In this document: positions 1-7,219 of the stretch, piece by piece | Layout: each line of letters begins with the position of its first letter | How positions within the stretch are numbered: the first letter of the stretch is position 1 | DNA from: Mobilitalea torta | GTDB taxonomy: Bacteria > Bacillota > Clostridia > Lachnospirales > Lachnospiraceae | Direction: 5' to 3' | NCBI RefSeq assembly: GCF_050433395.1 | Contig: NZ_JBNPXH010000008.1 | Coordinates: forward strand, 62,001-126,000 | DNA: 64,000 nucleotides | The notes under the pieces: generated by a model | Database searches by the model: none | Told to the model about the DNA's origin: nothing | The model's input: the letters and a program-made list of their open reading frames with translations, nothing else | Program-made: the position numbers and the translations under genes

Positions 1-1908
1 TTGAGAAAAGGTGCAACGGTCAATGAACTCCATGAACTGACGAAAATAAAGCACTACTTTATTGAGCAGATGGAAGAGCTGGTATTAGAGGAAGAGGCAT
101 TAAAATCCTGGCATGGCAATGTGCCTCCCGTCGCAGCCCTTAGAAGCGCCAAGCTGAACGGCTTTTCTGACAGATATCTTGCCGGTCTGCTGGGGATTGC
201 CGAGGAAAGTATCCGGAATGCCCGTTATGAGGCCGGTATCAAGGAGGCCTGGGAGGGGATTCATGTAAGCGGTACAAAGGACGCGGCCTACTATTACTCC
301 ACCTATCATTTAAAGGCGGATAAATCCCCCTGCTCTGATAAACCGAAGGTCATGATCCTGGGCGGCGGGCCGAACCGAATCGGCCAGGGTATCGAATTTG
401 ACTATTGCTGCGTCCACGCTGCTTTTGCCTTAAAGGAGCTGGGCTTTGAGACCATCATTGTCAATTGTAATCCGGAGACGGTTTCCACGGACTATGACAC
501 CTCGGATAAGCTGTATTTTGAACCGCTGACACTGGAGGATGTTCTCAGCATTTACCAAAAGGAGAAGCCTCTGGGGGTAATTGCCCAGTTCGGAGGCCAG
601 ACTCCGCTGAATCTGGCGGCGGAATTAAAGAAATACGGAGTGAACATTCTTGGCACTTCGCCTGAGACCATCGATCTGGCCGAGGACCGGGATCTGTTCC
701 GGGAGATGATGGAGAAACTGGACATCCCCATGCCGGAATCGGGAATGGCAGTCAATGGAAAGGAGGCTCTGGAGATTGCAGGAAGAATAGGCTATCCCGT
801 TATGGTTCGTCCCTCCTATGTGCTGGGCGGACGGGGAATGGAGATCGTACACGACGATGAAAGCCTGGAAATCTACATGAAGGCGGCAGTCGGGGTAACG
901 CCGGACCGTCCGATCCTCATTGACCGTTTCCTGAATAATGCCCTGGAATGCGAGGCGGATGCCATCAGTGACGGAGCCAATGCTTTTGTGCCTGCGATTA
1001 TGGAGCATATCGAGCTGGCGGGAATTCATTCGGGAGACTCGGCCTGTGTAATCCCCTCCCTGCATATCAGTGACGAGAACCGCAATACCATCCGTGAATA
1101 TACCATGAAGATCGCCAAGGAAATGAAGGTATGCGGACTGATGAATATGCAGTATGCCATCGAGGATGGAACCGTCTATGTTCTGGAGGCCAATCCCAGA
1201 GCATCCCGTACCGTGCCGCTGGTATCCAAGGTATGCAATATCCAGATGGTAAAGCTGGCGACACAGATCATTACCGGCACGCTGACCGGCAAAGTCTCTC
1301 CCGTTCCGGGACTGAAGGAAAGTAAGTTCACCCATTACGGGGTAAAGGAAGCGGTATTCCCCTTTAATATGTTTCCTGAGGTAGATCCGCTGCTGGGGCC
1401 GGAGATGCGCTCCACCGGCGAGGTGCTGGGTATGGCGGAGACCTTTGGAGAAGCATTTTATAAATCCCAGGAGGCGACCAAGGCGAAGCTGCCCCAGAGC
1501 GGAACCGTATTAATCAGTGTTAATGACAGGGACAAGGCGGAGCTGGTAGAGGTTGCAAAAGGCTTTGCAGAATGCGGCTTTCAGATACTGGCCACCGGAG
1601 GCACCTATGACATGATCACGGCCAATCAAATCCCGGCAAGGAAGATCTTTAAGCTGCAGCAGGGAAGGCCCAATATCCTGGATGCCATAACCAATGGCGA
1701 GATTGATATTATAATCAATACCCCTGATGATAAGAAGGGGGCCTTTGATGACAGCTATATCCGCAAAGCGGCCATCAAAGGGAGAATCAGCTACGTCACC
1801 ACTATGGCGGCCGCCAAGGCAACTGTCGCGGGCATTAAGGCCGTAAGAAACAATGCGGTGGGAGTGAAGTCCCTGCAGGAATTCCATGGGGAAATCAGTG
1901 AGATGTGA
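1..1908 (+). CDS. carB: Carbamoyl-phosphate synthase large subunit, C-terminal part (cut by window start)
   Basis: This is the 3' part of the large subunit, which makes carbamoyl phosphate from bicarbonate, ammonia and ATP for pyrimidine and arginine synthesis. The family is about 1070 residues; about 635 are present, so the first ATP-grasp half lies upstream. The visible part covers the end of the oligomerisation region, the second ATP-grasp domain (PKVMILGGGPNRIGQGIEFD, the YPVMVRPSYVLGGRGM loop, VLEANPRASRT) and a C-terminal MGS-like allosteric domain (VLISVNDRDK, ATGGTYDMI). The reading frame is intact to its stop. The family assignment is secure; the true start is not in the window. A terminator-like hairpin follows, so carB probably ends its operon. 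Confidence 0.97.
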   Translation: MRKGATVNELHELTKIKHYFIEQMEELVLEEEALKSWHGNVPPVAALRSAKLNGFSDRYLAGLLGIAEESIRNARYEAGIKEAWEGIHVSGTKDAAYYYSTYHLKADKSPCSDKPKVMILGGGPNRIGQGIEFDYCCVHAAFALKELGFETIIVNCNPETVSTDYDTSDKLYFEPLTLEDVLSIYQKEKPLGVIAQFGGQTPLNLAAELKKYGVNILGTSPETIDLAEDRDLFREMMEKLDIPMPESGMAVNGKEALEIAGRIGYPVMVRPSYVLGGRGMEIVHDDESLEIYMKAAVGVTPDRPILIDRFLNNALECEADAISDGANAFVPAIMEHIELAGIHSGDSACVIPSLHISDENRNTIREYTMKIAKEMKVCGLMNMQYAIEDGTVYVLEANPRASRTVPLVSKVCNIQMVKLATQIITGTLTGKVSPVPGLKESKFTHYGVKEAVFPFNMFPEVDPLLGPEMRSTGEVLGMAETFGEAFYKSQEATKAKLPQSGTVLISVNDRDKAELVEVAKGFAECGFQILATGGTYDMITANQIPARKIFKLQQGRPNILDAITNGEIDIIINTPDDKKGAFDDSYIRKAAIKGRISYVTTMAAAKATVAGIKAVRNNAVGVKSLQEFHGEISEM

Positions 1909-1971
1909 TTAAAAGGATAGAATTATGCCTGGTGCGAAAGCCTGGTGTAATCAGCAAAAGCTATAACAGCC

Positions 1972-2011
1972 AAAGAGGGAGATTCGGAGATTACCGGGTC
2001 GACCTCTTTTT
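1972..2011 (+). terminator. Probable intrinsic terminator after carB
   Basis: AAAGAGG (1972-1978) pairs with CCTCTTT (2003-2009), with a run of T at 2007-2011. The 7 bp stem has a 24 nt loop, so it is only moderately strong, but it is well placed between carB and the next gene. Confidence 0.5.
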
Positions 2012-2170
2012 ATGATCAGGTTTCTGTAAAAAAGCGTGTATTGGCTTCTCGTTGGAATATTGGCCGACGGCCGGGAATATATTTAATAGAATTGTGAAAC
2101 AAGCCAATGGGAAAAGTTTACCCTGCGGAGCGGAAATATTCATGGAAAGCGGGAAAGTGAGGGAATGCTT

Positions 2171-3241
2171 GTGACTGATTATAAAAGAATGGTATCCTAC
2201 ATGTATCAATACGAGAACGGAGAGAAGAAAAAGAATATCGGCTTTGCGCGGGTGGAAACAAGGGACGGGCAATGTAAAATCACTTTACATATGCAGCTGA
2301 TCGGCCAGTTGGACAGCATTTTTCCCACCTATCTGATCCGCAGGGATAATAAGAGTATGGACTTAATCTATGTGGGAGATGCGGTGCTGAAGAATCAGGT
2401 TATGGACAGCAAGCTGACGGTGAATGCCGCCAACATTATGGATTCCGGGCATTCTCTTTCAGAGGTGGGAGGGCTTCTTCTCTTTCTGAAAGATAGTGTG
2501 TTTTTTGCTACGGAATGGGATGACAGGCCGGTTGAGGCGGAGAAGGTATTGGCAGCCTTAAGACCCAGAAATAAGCAGCAGGTCTGGGCGCCGGAGGAGG
2601 ATTTTTCGCGTCCCAGATACCGGCTGCCGGGCGGCTATAAAACAGTAGAGCGTTTACAGGGTGCCGCCTCCAGCCTGTCAGGAGGCGGCAGTGTCTTCGG
2701 GCAGGCGGTGAAGACTTTGACGCATGGTACAGATAACAGGGAGCGGCAGGAAGCTGTACTCACGGCCGGCGCAGAAGGACTTCCTTCGGAAACGCAGAAG
2801 GCGGAGGCCTGGACCCAGGAGGTCGATGCGGTGCAGACGGAAGAAACGGGAAGACGGCCGGAGGAGAAGGAAGAGGAGGCGGAACCCGGAATTGTGGCAA
2901 AGATCTTCGAGAAGCATCCAAGAATCTATCCCTTTGAAGATAATGAGATCCTGCTCTGTGCGAAAATAGAGCCGGAAGACCTGGGACTGTTTCCGAAAGA
3001 GCTATGGGCCCTGAGCAGCAACAGCTTTCTGGTGCATGGATATTACTGCTACCACCATTTGATTTTTGCAAAAATGAAGGATCGGTACGGCTCCCGTTAT
3101 ATCCTGGGGGTACCGGGGATCTACCACAACAGGGAACGGTTTATGGCAAAAATGTTCGGTTTTGAAAACTTTAAATCCATCCGTAAAAGGGAACTCCGCC
3201 AAGGAGATTTTGGTTATTGGTATGTGCCGGTCGCCCTTTAA
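2171..3241 (+). CDS. DUF6128-like conserved protein of Lachnospiraceae type
   Basis: A 356-residue protein of unknown function. The N-terminal part (to about residue 140) has a compact mixed fold (YENGEKKKNIGFARVE, VGGLLLFL). A low-complexity Glu/Arg-rich linker follows (about 150-245), and the C-terminal 100 residues are conserved-looking (YPFEDNEILLCAKIEPEDLG, HHLIFAK, YILGVPGIYHNRERFMAKMFGF). I recognise this layout as that annotated DUF6128 in clostridia, from memory only. GTG at 2171 is preferred because GAGGGA ends six bases before it; ATG 2165 abuts that site directly and is the alternative. There is no signal peptide or membrane segment. It ends four bases inside the converging GNAT gene. 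Confidence 0.75.
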   Translation: MTDYKRMVSYMYQYENGEKKKNIGFARVETRDGQCKITLHMQLIGQLDSIFPTYLIRRDNKSMDLIYVGDAVLKNQVMDSKLTVNAANIMDSGHSLSEVGGLLLFLKDSVFFATEWDDRPVEAEKVLAALRPRNKQQVWAPEEDFSRPRYRLPGGYKTVERLQGAASSLSGGGSVFGQAVKTLTHGTDNRERQEAVLTAGAEGLPSETQKAEAWTQEVDAVQTEETGRRPEEKEEEAEPGIVAKIFEKHPRIYPFEDNEILLCAKIEPEDLGLFPKELWALSSNSFLVHGYYCYHHLIFAKMKDRYGSRYILGVPGIYHNRERFMAKMFGFENFKSIRKRELRQGDFGYWYVPVAL

Positions 3242-3789
3242 TAAACAGGATTCACCAGCGCATAATGCTCATGGTCGGTCCATATTCCGTTAATCCGGGC
3301 AAAGGCCTGGCAGGTTCCTTCGTAGTGGAAGGAAAGACGTTTGATTAATTGCAGGGAGGGCGTGTTCTCCTGCATAATAAAAGCATTAATCCGGTGCAGA
3401 TGATACTCGGAGAACATCAGCTCGATGGATCTCCGGATGCACTCCAGTGCATAGCCCTGGTGCTGATATTTTCCTCCGAATTTGTACCCGATGCTGCAGC
3501 TGTGATAGGGCTCCTTCAAAATGTTCTGAAAGCAGACAGAACCCGCAATTTCATCCGGCTTGTTTTTTAGAAATGCCCAGTAACGAAGGAGCTTTCCCTC
3601 AGCAGATTGGTTGTATTCTGCGGTGAGAAAAGCCTTCTGGTAAGAGAGGGTGTAGAAATTAGGACTGCGCTTAGGCTCCCAGGGTTCAAACTGATCCCGG
3701 TTCTCCAGGTAGAAGGCCAGAACCATAGGAGCGGCCTCTTTCCCTAACTGCCTCAGGATAAGGCGTTCTGTTTCATAGTAATTGATCAT
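3238..3789 (-). CDS. GNAT-family N-acetyltransferase (RimJ/RimL type)
   Basis: A 183-residue acetyltransferase of the RimJ/RimL class, which moves acetyl from acetyl-CoA to an amine; the substrate is unknown. Features seen are the N-terminal TERLILRQL strand, an EIAGSVCF central strand, the acetyl-CoA loop region around KFGGKYQHQGYALEC, and the HLHRINAFIMQENTPSLQLIKRLSF segment typical of the family. The ATG at 3789 follows AAGGGGG at good spacing. A TTG 18 bases upstream would overlap the previous gene and lacks a site. It lies 14 bases behind the NrdG-activase gene and is probably co-transcribed with it. It overlaps the convergent DUF6128-like gene by four bases. Confidence 0.88.
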   Translation of the reverse strand: MINYYETERLILRQLGKEAAPMVLAFYLENRDQFEPWEPKRSPNFYTLSYQKAFLTAEYNQSAEGKLLRYWAFLKNKPDEIAGSVCFQNILKEPYHSCSIGYKFGGKYQHQGYALECIRRSIELMFSEYHLHRINAFIMQENTPSLQLIKRLSFHYEGTCQAFARINGIWTDHEHYALVNPVY

Positions 3790-3803
3790 CCGCAGCCCCC
3801 TTG

Positions 3804-4499
3804 TCAATCCACACCCCGAAGGGATACGGCAGGAATAAAGGGCACCAGAAGCCGGACATACTCCTTCAGAGTTTCGGCAGAAGGGCTGCTGAGCCCCGGA
3901 GACAGGATGTCACCGGAATCCTTGTAGGCCTGAAGAAAATAGGCTCTTGCACCGGACAGCCAGCGGCCGATCTCCAGCATATCCTGGGCCGTGTGCAATT
4001 CCTTTACCACGGTGGTCCGGAACTCATAGTCCAGAGGCGAGGACAGCAGAAAATCAACACTCTCCATGACCGGCTTAAGGAGAGGCAGATTAACGCCGGC
4101 AGTAAGGGCATATTTCTCCGGCGAATTCTTGATATCCATAGCGACGTAATCGATCAGCCCCCGGCTGACCAGATCTTTCAGCATCGCGGGATTCGTTCCG
4201 TTGGTGTCCAGCTTGACCCGGTACCCCAGCTCCTTCACCCGGGTGATTAATCCGGGAAGATCCGGATGTAGCGTAGGTTCGCCGCCGGTGATGCATACGC
4301 CCTCCAGGATATTGGTCCGTTTTGCCAGATAGGAGAGAATCTCCTGCTCTGGCAGGACAGGCTGTGAGGCGGTTCCGGTTACCAGGGAAGCATTATGGCA
4401 GAAGGGGCAGCGCATATTGCAGCCGCCGATAAAAATAGTTGCCGCCAGATGCCTGGGATAATCCAGCAGTGTTGTCTTATTGAAACCATGGATCAGCAT
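3804..4499 (-). CDS. nrdG: Anaerobic ribonucleoside-triphosphate reductase activating protein (radical SAM)
   Basis: A 231-residue radical-SAM activase that would install the glycyl radical on the class III ribonucleotide reductase NrdD under anaerobic conditions. The 4Fe-4S motif CxxxCxxC is seen as CNMRCPFC (Cys27, Cys31, Cys34), followed by the SAM-binding GGEPTLHP and KLDTNGTNP segments. Length and N-terminus (GFNKTTLLDYP) fit the second NrdG subfamily (TIGR02495 type). The start has a near-perfect AAGGAGGTGA site. No nrdD is adjacent, so the partner could be another glycyl-radical enzyme. It is divergent from tadA. Confidence 0.88.
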   Translation of the reverse strand: MLIHGFNKTTLLDYPRHLAATIFIGGCNMRCPFCHNASLVTGTASQPVLPEQEILSYLAKRTNILEGVCITGGEPTLHPDLPGLITRVKELGYRVKLDTNGTNPAMLKDLVSRGLIDYVAMDIKNSPEKYALTAGVNLPLLKPVMESVDFLLSSPLDYEFRTTVVKELHTAQDMLEIGRWLSGARAYFLQAYKDSGDILSPGLSSPSAETLKEYVRLLVPFIPAVSLRGVD

Positions 4500-4580
4500 G
4501 GTGTCACCTCCTTGAGTTTCTAATCTGCGAATGTTATAATATAAGTTATCAGAACGACTATATCTAAATCGTACACCACG

Positions 4581-4610
4581 ATTACAGGAACACGCATTTG
4601 TTCCTGTAAT
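4581..4610. repeat. 12 bp perfect inverted repeat upstream of tadA, shared with the GH28 locus
   Basis: ATTACAGGAACA (4581-4592) is the exact complement of TGTTCCTGTAAT (4599-4610), with a 6 nt spacer. It lies between the divergent nrdG and tadA genes. Nearly the same pair of arms recurs at 54201-54231. It could be an operator or an RNA hairpin; no T-run follows. Confidence 0.7.
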
Positions 4611-4660
4611 ATACTATATCAAAAGAGGACAAACTAGTCCATATGCAAAGGAATAAAAAA

Positions 4661-5224
4661 ATGAGTAAAGCAGATTACAAAGAAAGCAGAGAGCAGAAAC
4701 AAAATAAAGGCAGTGATGAGGATAAAGATAAAAAATACATGCGGGAAGCCTTGAAGCAGGCAAGAAAGGCCATCCGCCTGGGTGAGGTTCCGATCGGCTG
4801 TATTATCGTGTATCAGGACAAGATCATTGGAAGAGGGTATAATAAACGCAATACCAGGAAAACAACCCTTGCCCATGCGGAGCTGATTGCCATTGAGAAG
4901 GCAAGTAAGGTCATGGGTGACTGGAGGCTGGAGGATTGCGTGATGTATGTGACCCTGGAGCCCTGCCAGATGTGTTCGGGAGCCATTGTCCAGTCCAGGA
5001 TGAAGAGAGTGGTGGTAGGAACCATGAATCCTAAGGCGGGCTGCGCCGGTTCCATTCTGAACCTGCTCCAGCGGGAGGAGTTCAACCATCAGGTAGAGCT
5101 GGAGACCGGTGTATTGGAGAAAGAATGTGCGGGGGTGCTCCAGGAGTTTTTCCAGGACCTGAGAATTCGCAACAAGCTGGAAAAGCAGGAAAAAAAGCAG
5201 GAAAATTCACATGACGGCTTATGA
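4661..5224 (+). CDS. tadA: tRNA-specific adenosine deaminase
   Basis: Deaminates adenosine to inosine at wobble position 34 of tRNA-Arg(ACG). The zinc-cytidine-deaminase fold is clear: HAE (His72 ligand, Glu74 proton shuttle) and PCQMC (Cys102, Cys105), with GEVPIG, TTLAHAE and GAIVQSR. The protein is 187 residues from ATG 4661, chosen because AAGGA lies eight bases upstream. ATG 4643 is possible but its AGAGGA is 13 bases away. Both forms have an unusual Lys/Glu-rich N-terminal tail of 25 or more residues before the catalytic domain and a charged C-terminal tail (KLEKQEKKQE). It is a single gene between divergent nrdG and a shared terminator. Confidence 0.93.
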   Translation: MSKADYKESREQKQNKGSDEDKDKKYMREALKQARKAIRLGEVPIGCIIVYQDKIIGRGYNKRNTRKTTLAHAELIAIEKASKVMGDWRLEDCVMYVTLEPCQMCSGAIVQSRMKRVVVGTMNPKAGCAGSILNLLQREEFNHQVELETGVLEKECAGVLQEFFQDLRIRNKLEKQEKKQENSHDGL

Positions 5225-5273
5225 TAAATCAGGGATTAAAAAGGCAATGATAAAAAGATGATGATAAAAAAGG

Positions 5274-5321
5274 GATGCCCTTGGTGCACAGAACGAATTC
5301 CTTCTGTGTATCAGGGGCATC
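5274..5321. terminator. Bidirectional terminator between tadA and the alcohol dehydrogenase
   Basis: GATGCCC (5274-5280) pairs with GGGCATC (5315-5321), with an inner arm TGCACAGAA/TTCTGTGTA. A T-rich tract follows on the + strand and an A-rich tract precedes, so it can serve both converging genes. Confidence 0.7.
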
Positions 5322-5346
5322 TTCTTATTCCTCTTATTGCTTTAAT

Positions 5347-6522
5347 TTAGAAAGTAACTTCCGTATCGTAATAGCAGCAATGCAATAATTTCTCCATTTC
5401 CGCGGGGGTAATGGATCTGGGATTAGAGCCGGTGCAGGCATCGCCTACCGCCAGTTCAGCCACCAAGGGAAGCTTCTCAAGAAATTCCGCTTCATCAATG
5501 ATGCCGCCCTCATAGTCCCTGATGCAGGACGGAATATCAAGTGCTTTGTTTAAGTCGTTGATATGCTTGATCAGAGCGTCCGTATTGGGCTCCAGTCCGA
5601 GGAACGCCGCAATCTCAGCGTATCTTTGTGCAGCGGCTTCCTCTTTGGAATTATATTTAATTACCTTGGGAAGATACATGGCATTGGCACAGCCATGTAC
5701 AATATGCCCGCCGCTGTAGGCCGCACCGGTCTTGTGAGCCATGGAGTGCACAATACCAAGCAGCGCATTGGAAAATGCCATTCCGGCCAGACACTGGGCA
5801 TTATGCATCCTGGCCCGGGCTTCCATATCCCCCTGATAGGATTTTACCAGGTTCTCACTTACCATCTTGATTGCATGAAGGGCAAGGGGATCGGTGTAAT
5901 CGCAATGCAGGGTTGATACATAAGCCTCTACCGCATGGGTCATGGCATCCATACCGGTATGCGCAGTGAGCTTCGCCGGCATGGTCTCTGCCAGATCCGG
6001 ATCCACAATTGCAACATCCGGTGTTATATTAAAGTCAGCCAGAGGGTACTTGATCCCCTTGGCATAATCGGTAATTACAGAAAAAGCCGTCACCTCGGTA
6101 GCCGTGCCGGAGGTGGAAGGAATGGCGCAGAACTTTGCCTTGGTACGCAGAGCCGGGAAATTAAAAGGAACGCAAAGGTCTTCAAAGGACGTATCCGGAT
6201 ATTCGTAAAACGTCCACATTGCCTTGGCAGCATCAATAGGTGATCCGCCGCCGATGGATACGATCCAATCCGGCTCAAATTCCCGCATTGCCGCGGCGCC
6301 CTTCATAACAGTCTCAACGGAAGGGTCGGGTTCCACCCCTTCAAATAAGCGGACCTCCATTCCGGCTTCCTTCAGATATGCTTCAACCTTATCCAGGAAT
6401 CCGAAACGTTTCATGCTTCCTCCGCCGACAACTACAATTGCTTTCCGGCCTTTTAATGTTTTCAATGCATCCAGGCAGCCTTTGCCATGATAAAGATCTC
6501 TTGGAAGTGTAAATCTTGCCAT
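5347..6522 (-). CDS. Iron-containing alcohol dehydrogenase
   Basis: A 391-residue group III (Fe-dependent) NAD(P)H alcohol dehydrogenase, likely reducing an aldehyde to an alcohol in fermentation. Seen are the nucleotide-binding GGGSPIDAAKAMW, the PSTSGTATEVTAF loop, and the metal site spread over D (TPDVAIVDPDL region), THAVEAYVS, GIVHSMAHKTGA and GGHIVHGCANA. The C-terminal half resembles that of AdhE and stand-alone butanol dehydrogenases. The start has AAAGGAG at good spacing. It is a single-gene unit with a possible Rex operator upstream. Substrate range cannot be read from sequence. Confidence 0.92.
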   Translation of the reverse strand: MARFTLPRDLYHGKGCLDALKTLKGRKAIVVVGGGSMKRFGFLDKVEAYLKEAGMEVRLFEGVEPDPSVETVMKGAAAMREFEPDWIVSIGGGSPIDAAKAMWTFYEYPDTSFEDLCVPFNFPALRTKAKFCAIPSTSGTATEVTAFSVITDYAKGIKYPLADFNITPDVAIVDPDLAETMPAKLTAHTGMDAMTHAVEAYVSTLHCDYTDPLALHAIKMVSENLVKSYQGDMEARARMHNAQCLAGMAFSNALLGIVHSMAHKTGAAYSGGHIVHGCANAMYLPKVIKYNSKEEAAAQRYAEIAAFLGLEPNTDALIKHINDLNKALDIPSCIRDYEGGIIDEAEFLEKLPLVAELAVGDACTGSNPRSITPAEMEKLLHCCYYDTEVTF

Positions 6523-6570
6523 TGTTCTAATCTCCTTTGCTTATGATATAATTTAAAGTCTCACTTCTGT

Positions 6571-6588
6571 TTGTCTATACTTTAACAA
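6571..6588. promoter_or_regulatory. Candidate Rex (redox) operator upstream of the alcohol dehydrogenase
   Basis: TTGTCTATACTTTAACAA fits the TTGTTAA-N4-TTAACAA Rex pattern with one perfect half and one 5/7 half. It lies about 50 bases before the start codon. A weaker half-site TTGTGAA is at 6601. Rex control of alcohol dehydrogenases is known in clostridia; here it is inferred from the motif only. Confidence 0.4.
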
Positions 6589-6687
6589 TCTTTTTCTGGA
6601 TTGTGAAATTCAAAAAAAGGATATCGATATTCCAATACTGATATATCAGAAACATCGAAATATCATAAATATGGAAATGCTTAAGGC

Positions 6688-6716
6688 TTGACAATCCTTT
6701 TGGGATGCTTTATACT
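6688..6716 (+). promoter_or_regulatory. Strong SigA promoter of the SRP RNA
   Basis: A perfect TTGACA (6688-6693), a 17 base spacer and TATACT (6711-6716) lie about 45 bases before the mature SRP RNA. This suits a highly expressed RNA with a processed 5' leader. Confidence 0.85.
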
Positions 6717-6759
6717 TGGCATACAGCTTTTTTGGCTGTTCAATTTTGTCATAAAATTT

Positions 6760-7021
6760 CCGTGCAGCCGGGGAGATAGCGGTGCCCTGTACCTGCAATC
6801 CGCTACAGCAGGGGTGATGCTCTGCCTAGGGTGACTTACTGTAGGGCCGCCCCTTATAAGTGATGTTGACGTCTGGGTCTTACGCAACAGGAATTTGTGA
6901 ACCGTGTCAGGTCAGGAATGAAGCAGCACTAAGCAAAAGCTCTTGTGTGCCGTAGGGTCGCCTGGGCCGAGTCAACTGTAAGGGTAACGCCTATGGTAAG
7001 CATTCGAAGCAGAGCGCACGG
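6760..7021 (+). ncRNA. ffs: Signal recognition particle RNA, large Bacillus type
   Basis: The sequence carries the Alu-domain block GCCGGGGAGATAGCGGTGCC, the middle GTTGACGTCTGGGTC block and the invariant domain IV GTGTCAGGTCAGGAATGAAG with AGCAGCACTAAGC, in the order known for Bacillus scRNA. The ends CCGTGC (6760-6765) and GCACGG (7016-7021) pair and set approximate mature termini, giving about 262 nt. With Ffh it targets nascent membrane and secreted proteins. The domain IV loop reads GTCAGGAATG rather than the common GTCCGGAAGG. Confidence 0.95.
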
Positions 7022-7047
7022 ATTAAATTAAATAGAACCAAGAATGG

Positions 7048-7086
7048 CGGTATCTTTCCTTTTATACGGGAGATACCGTTATTTAT
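7048..7086 (+). terminator. Intrinsic terminator of ffs
   Basis: CGGTATCT (7048-7055) pairs with AGATACCG (7071-7078), followed by the T-rich TTATTTAT. Confidence 0.7.
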
Positions 7087-7219
7087 ACCCGTTATACCGA
7101 CATTTACTGAGCATTTCGTACTAAATAATCCTTTTCGGCGACATTTTTCTTTTTGATTCTCCGGAATTGGTATATAATAGAGGTGCTGTTATTAAATGTA
7201 TTGATTAGGCGGTGCTAAC

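Noticed and set aside
625..1335. 236-codon open frame on the minus strand inside carB
   Set aside because: It is fully antisense to a clear CarB frame, has no recognisable protein features and is a codon-bias shadow.
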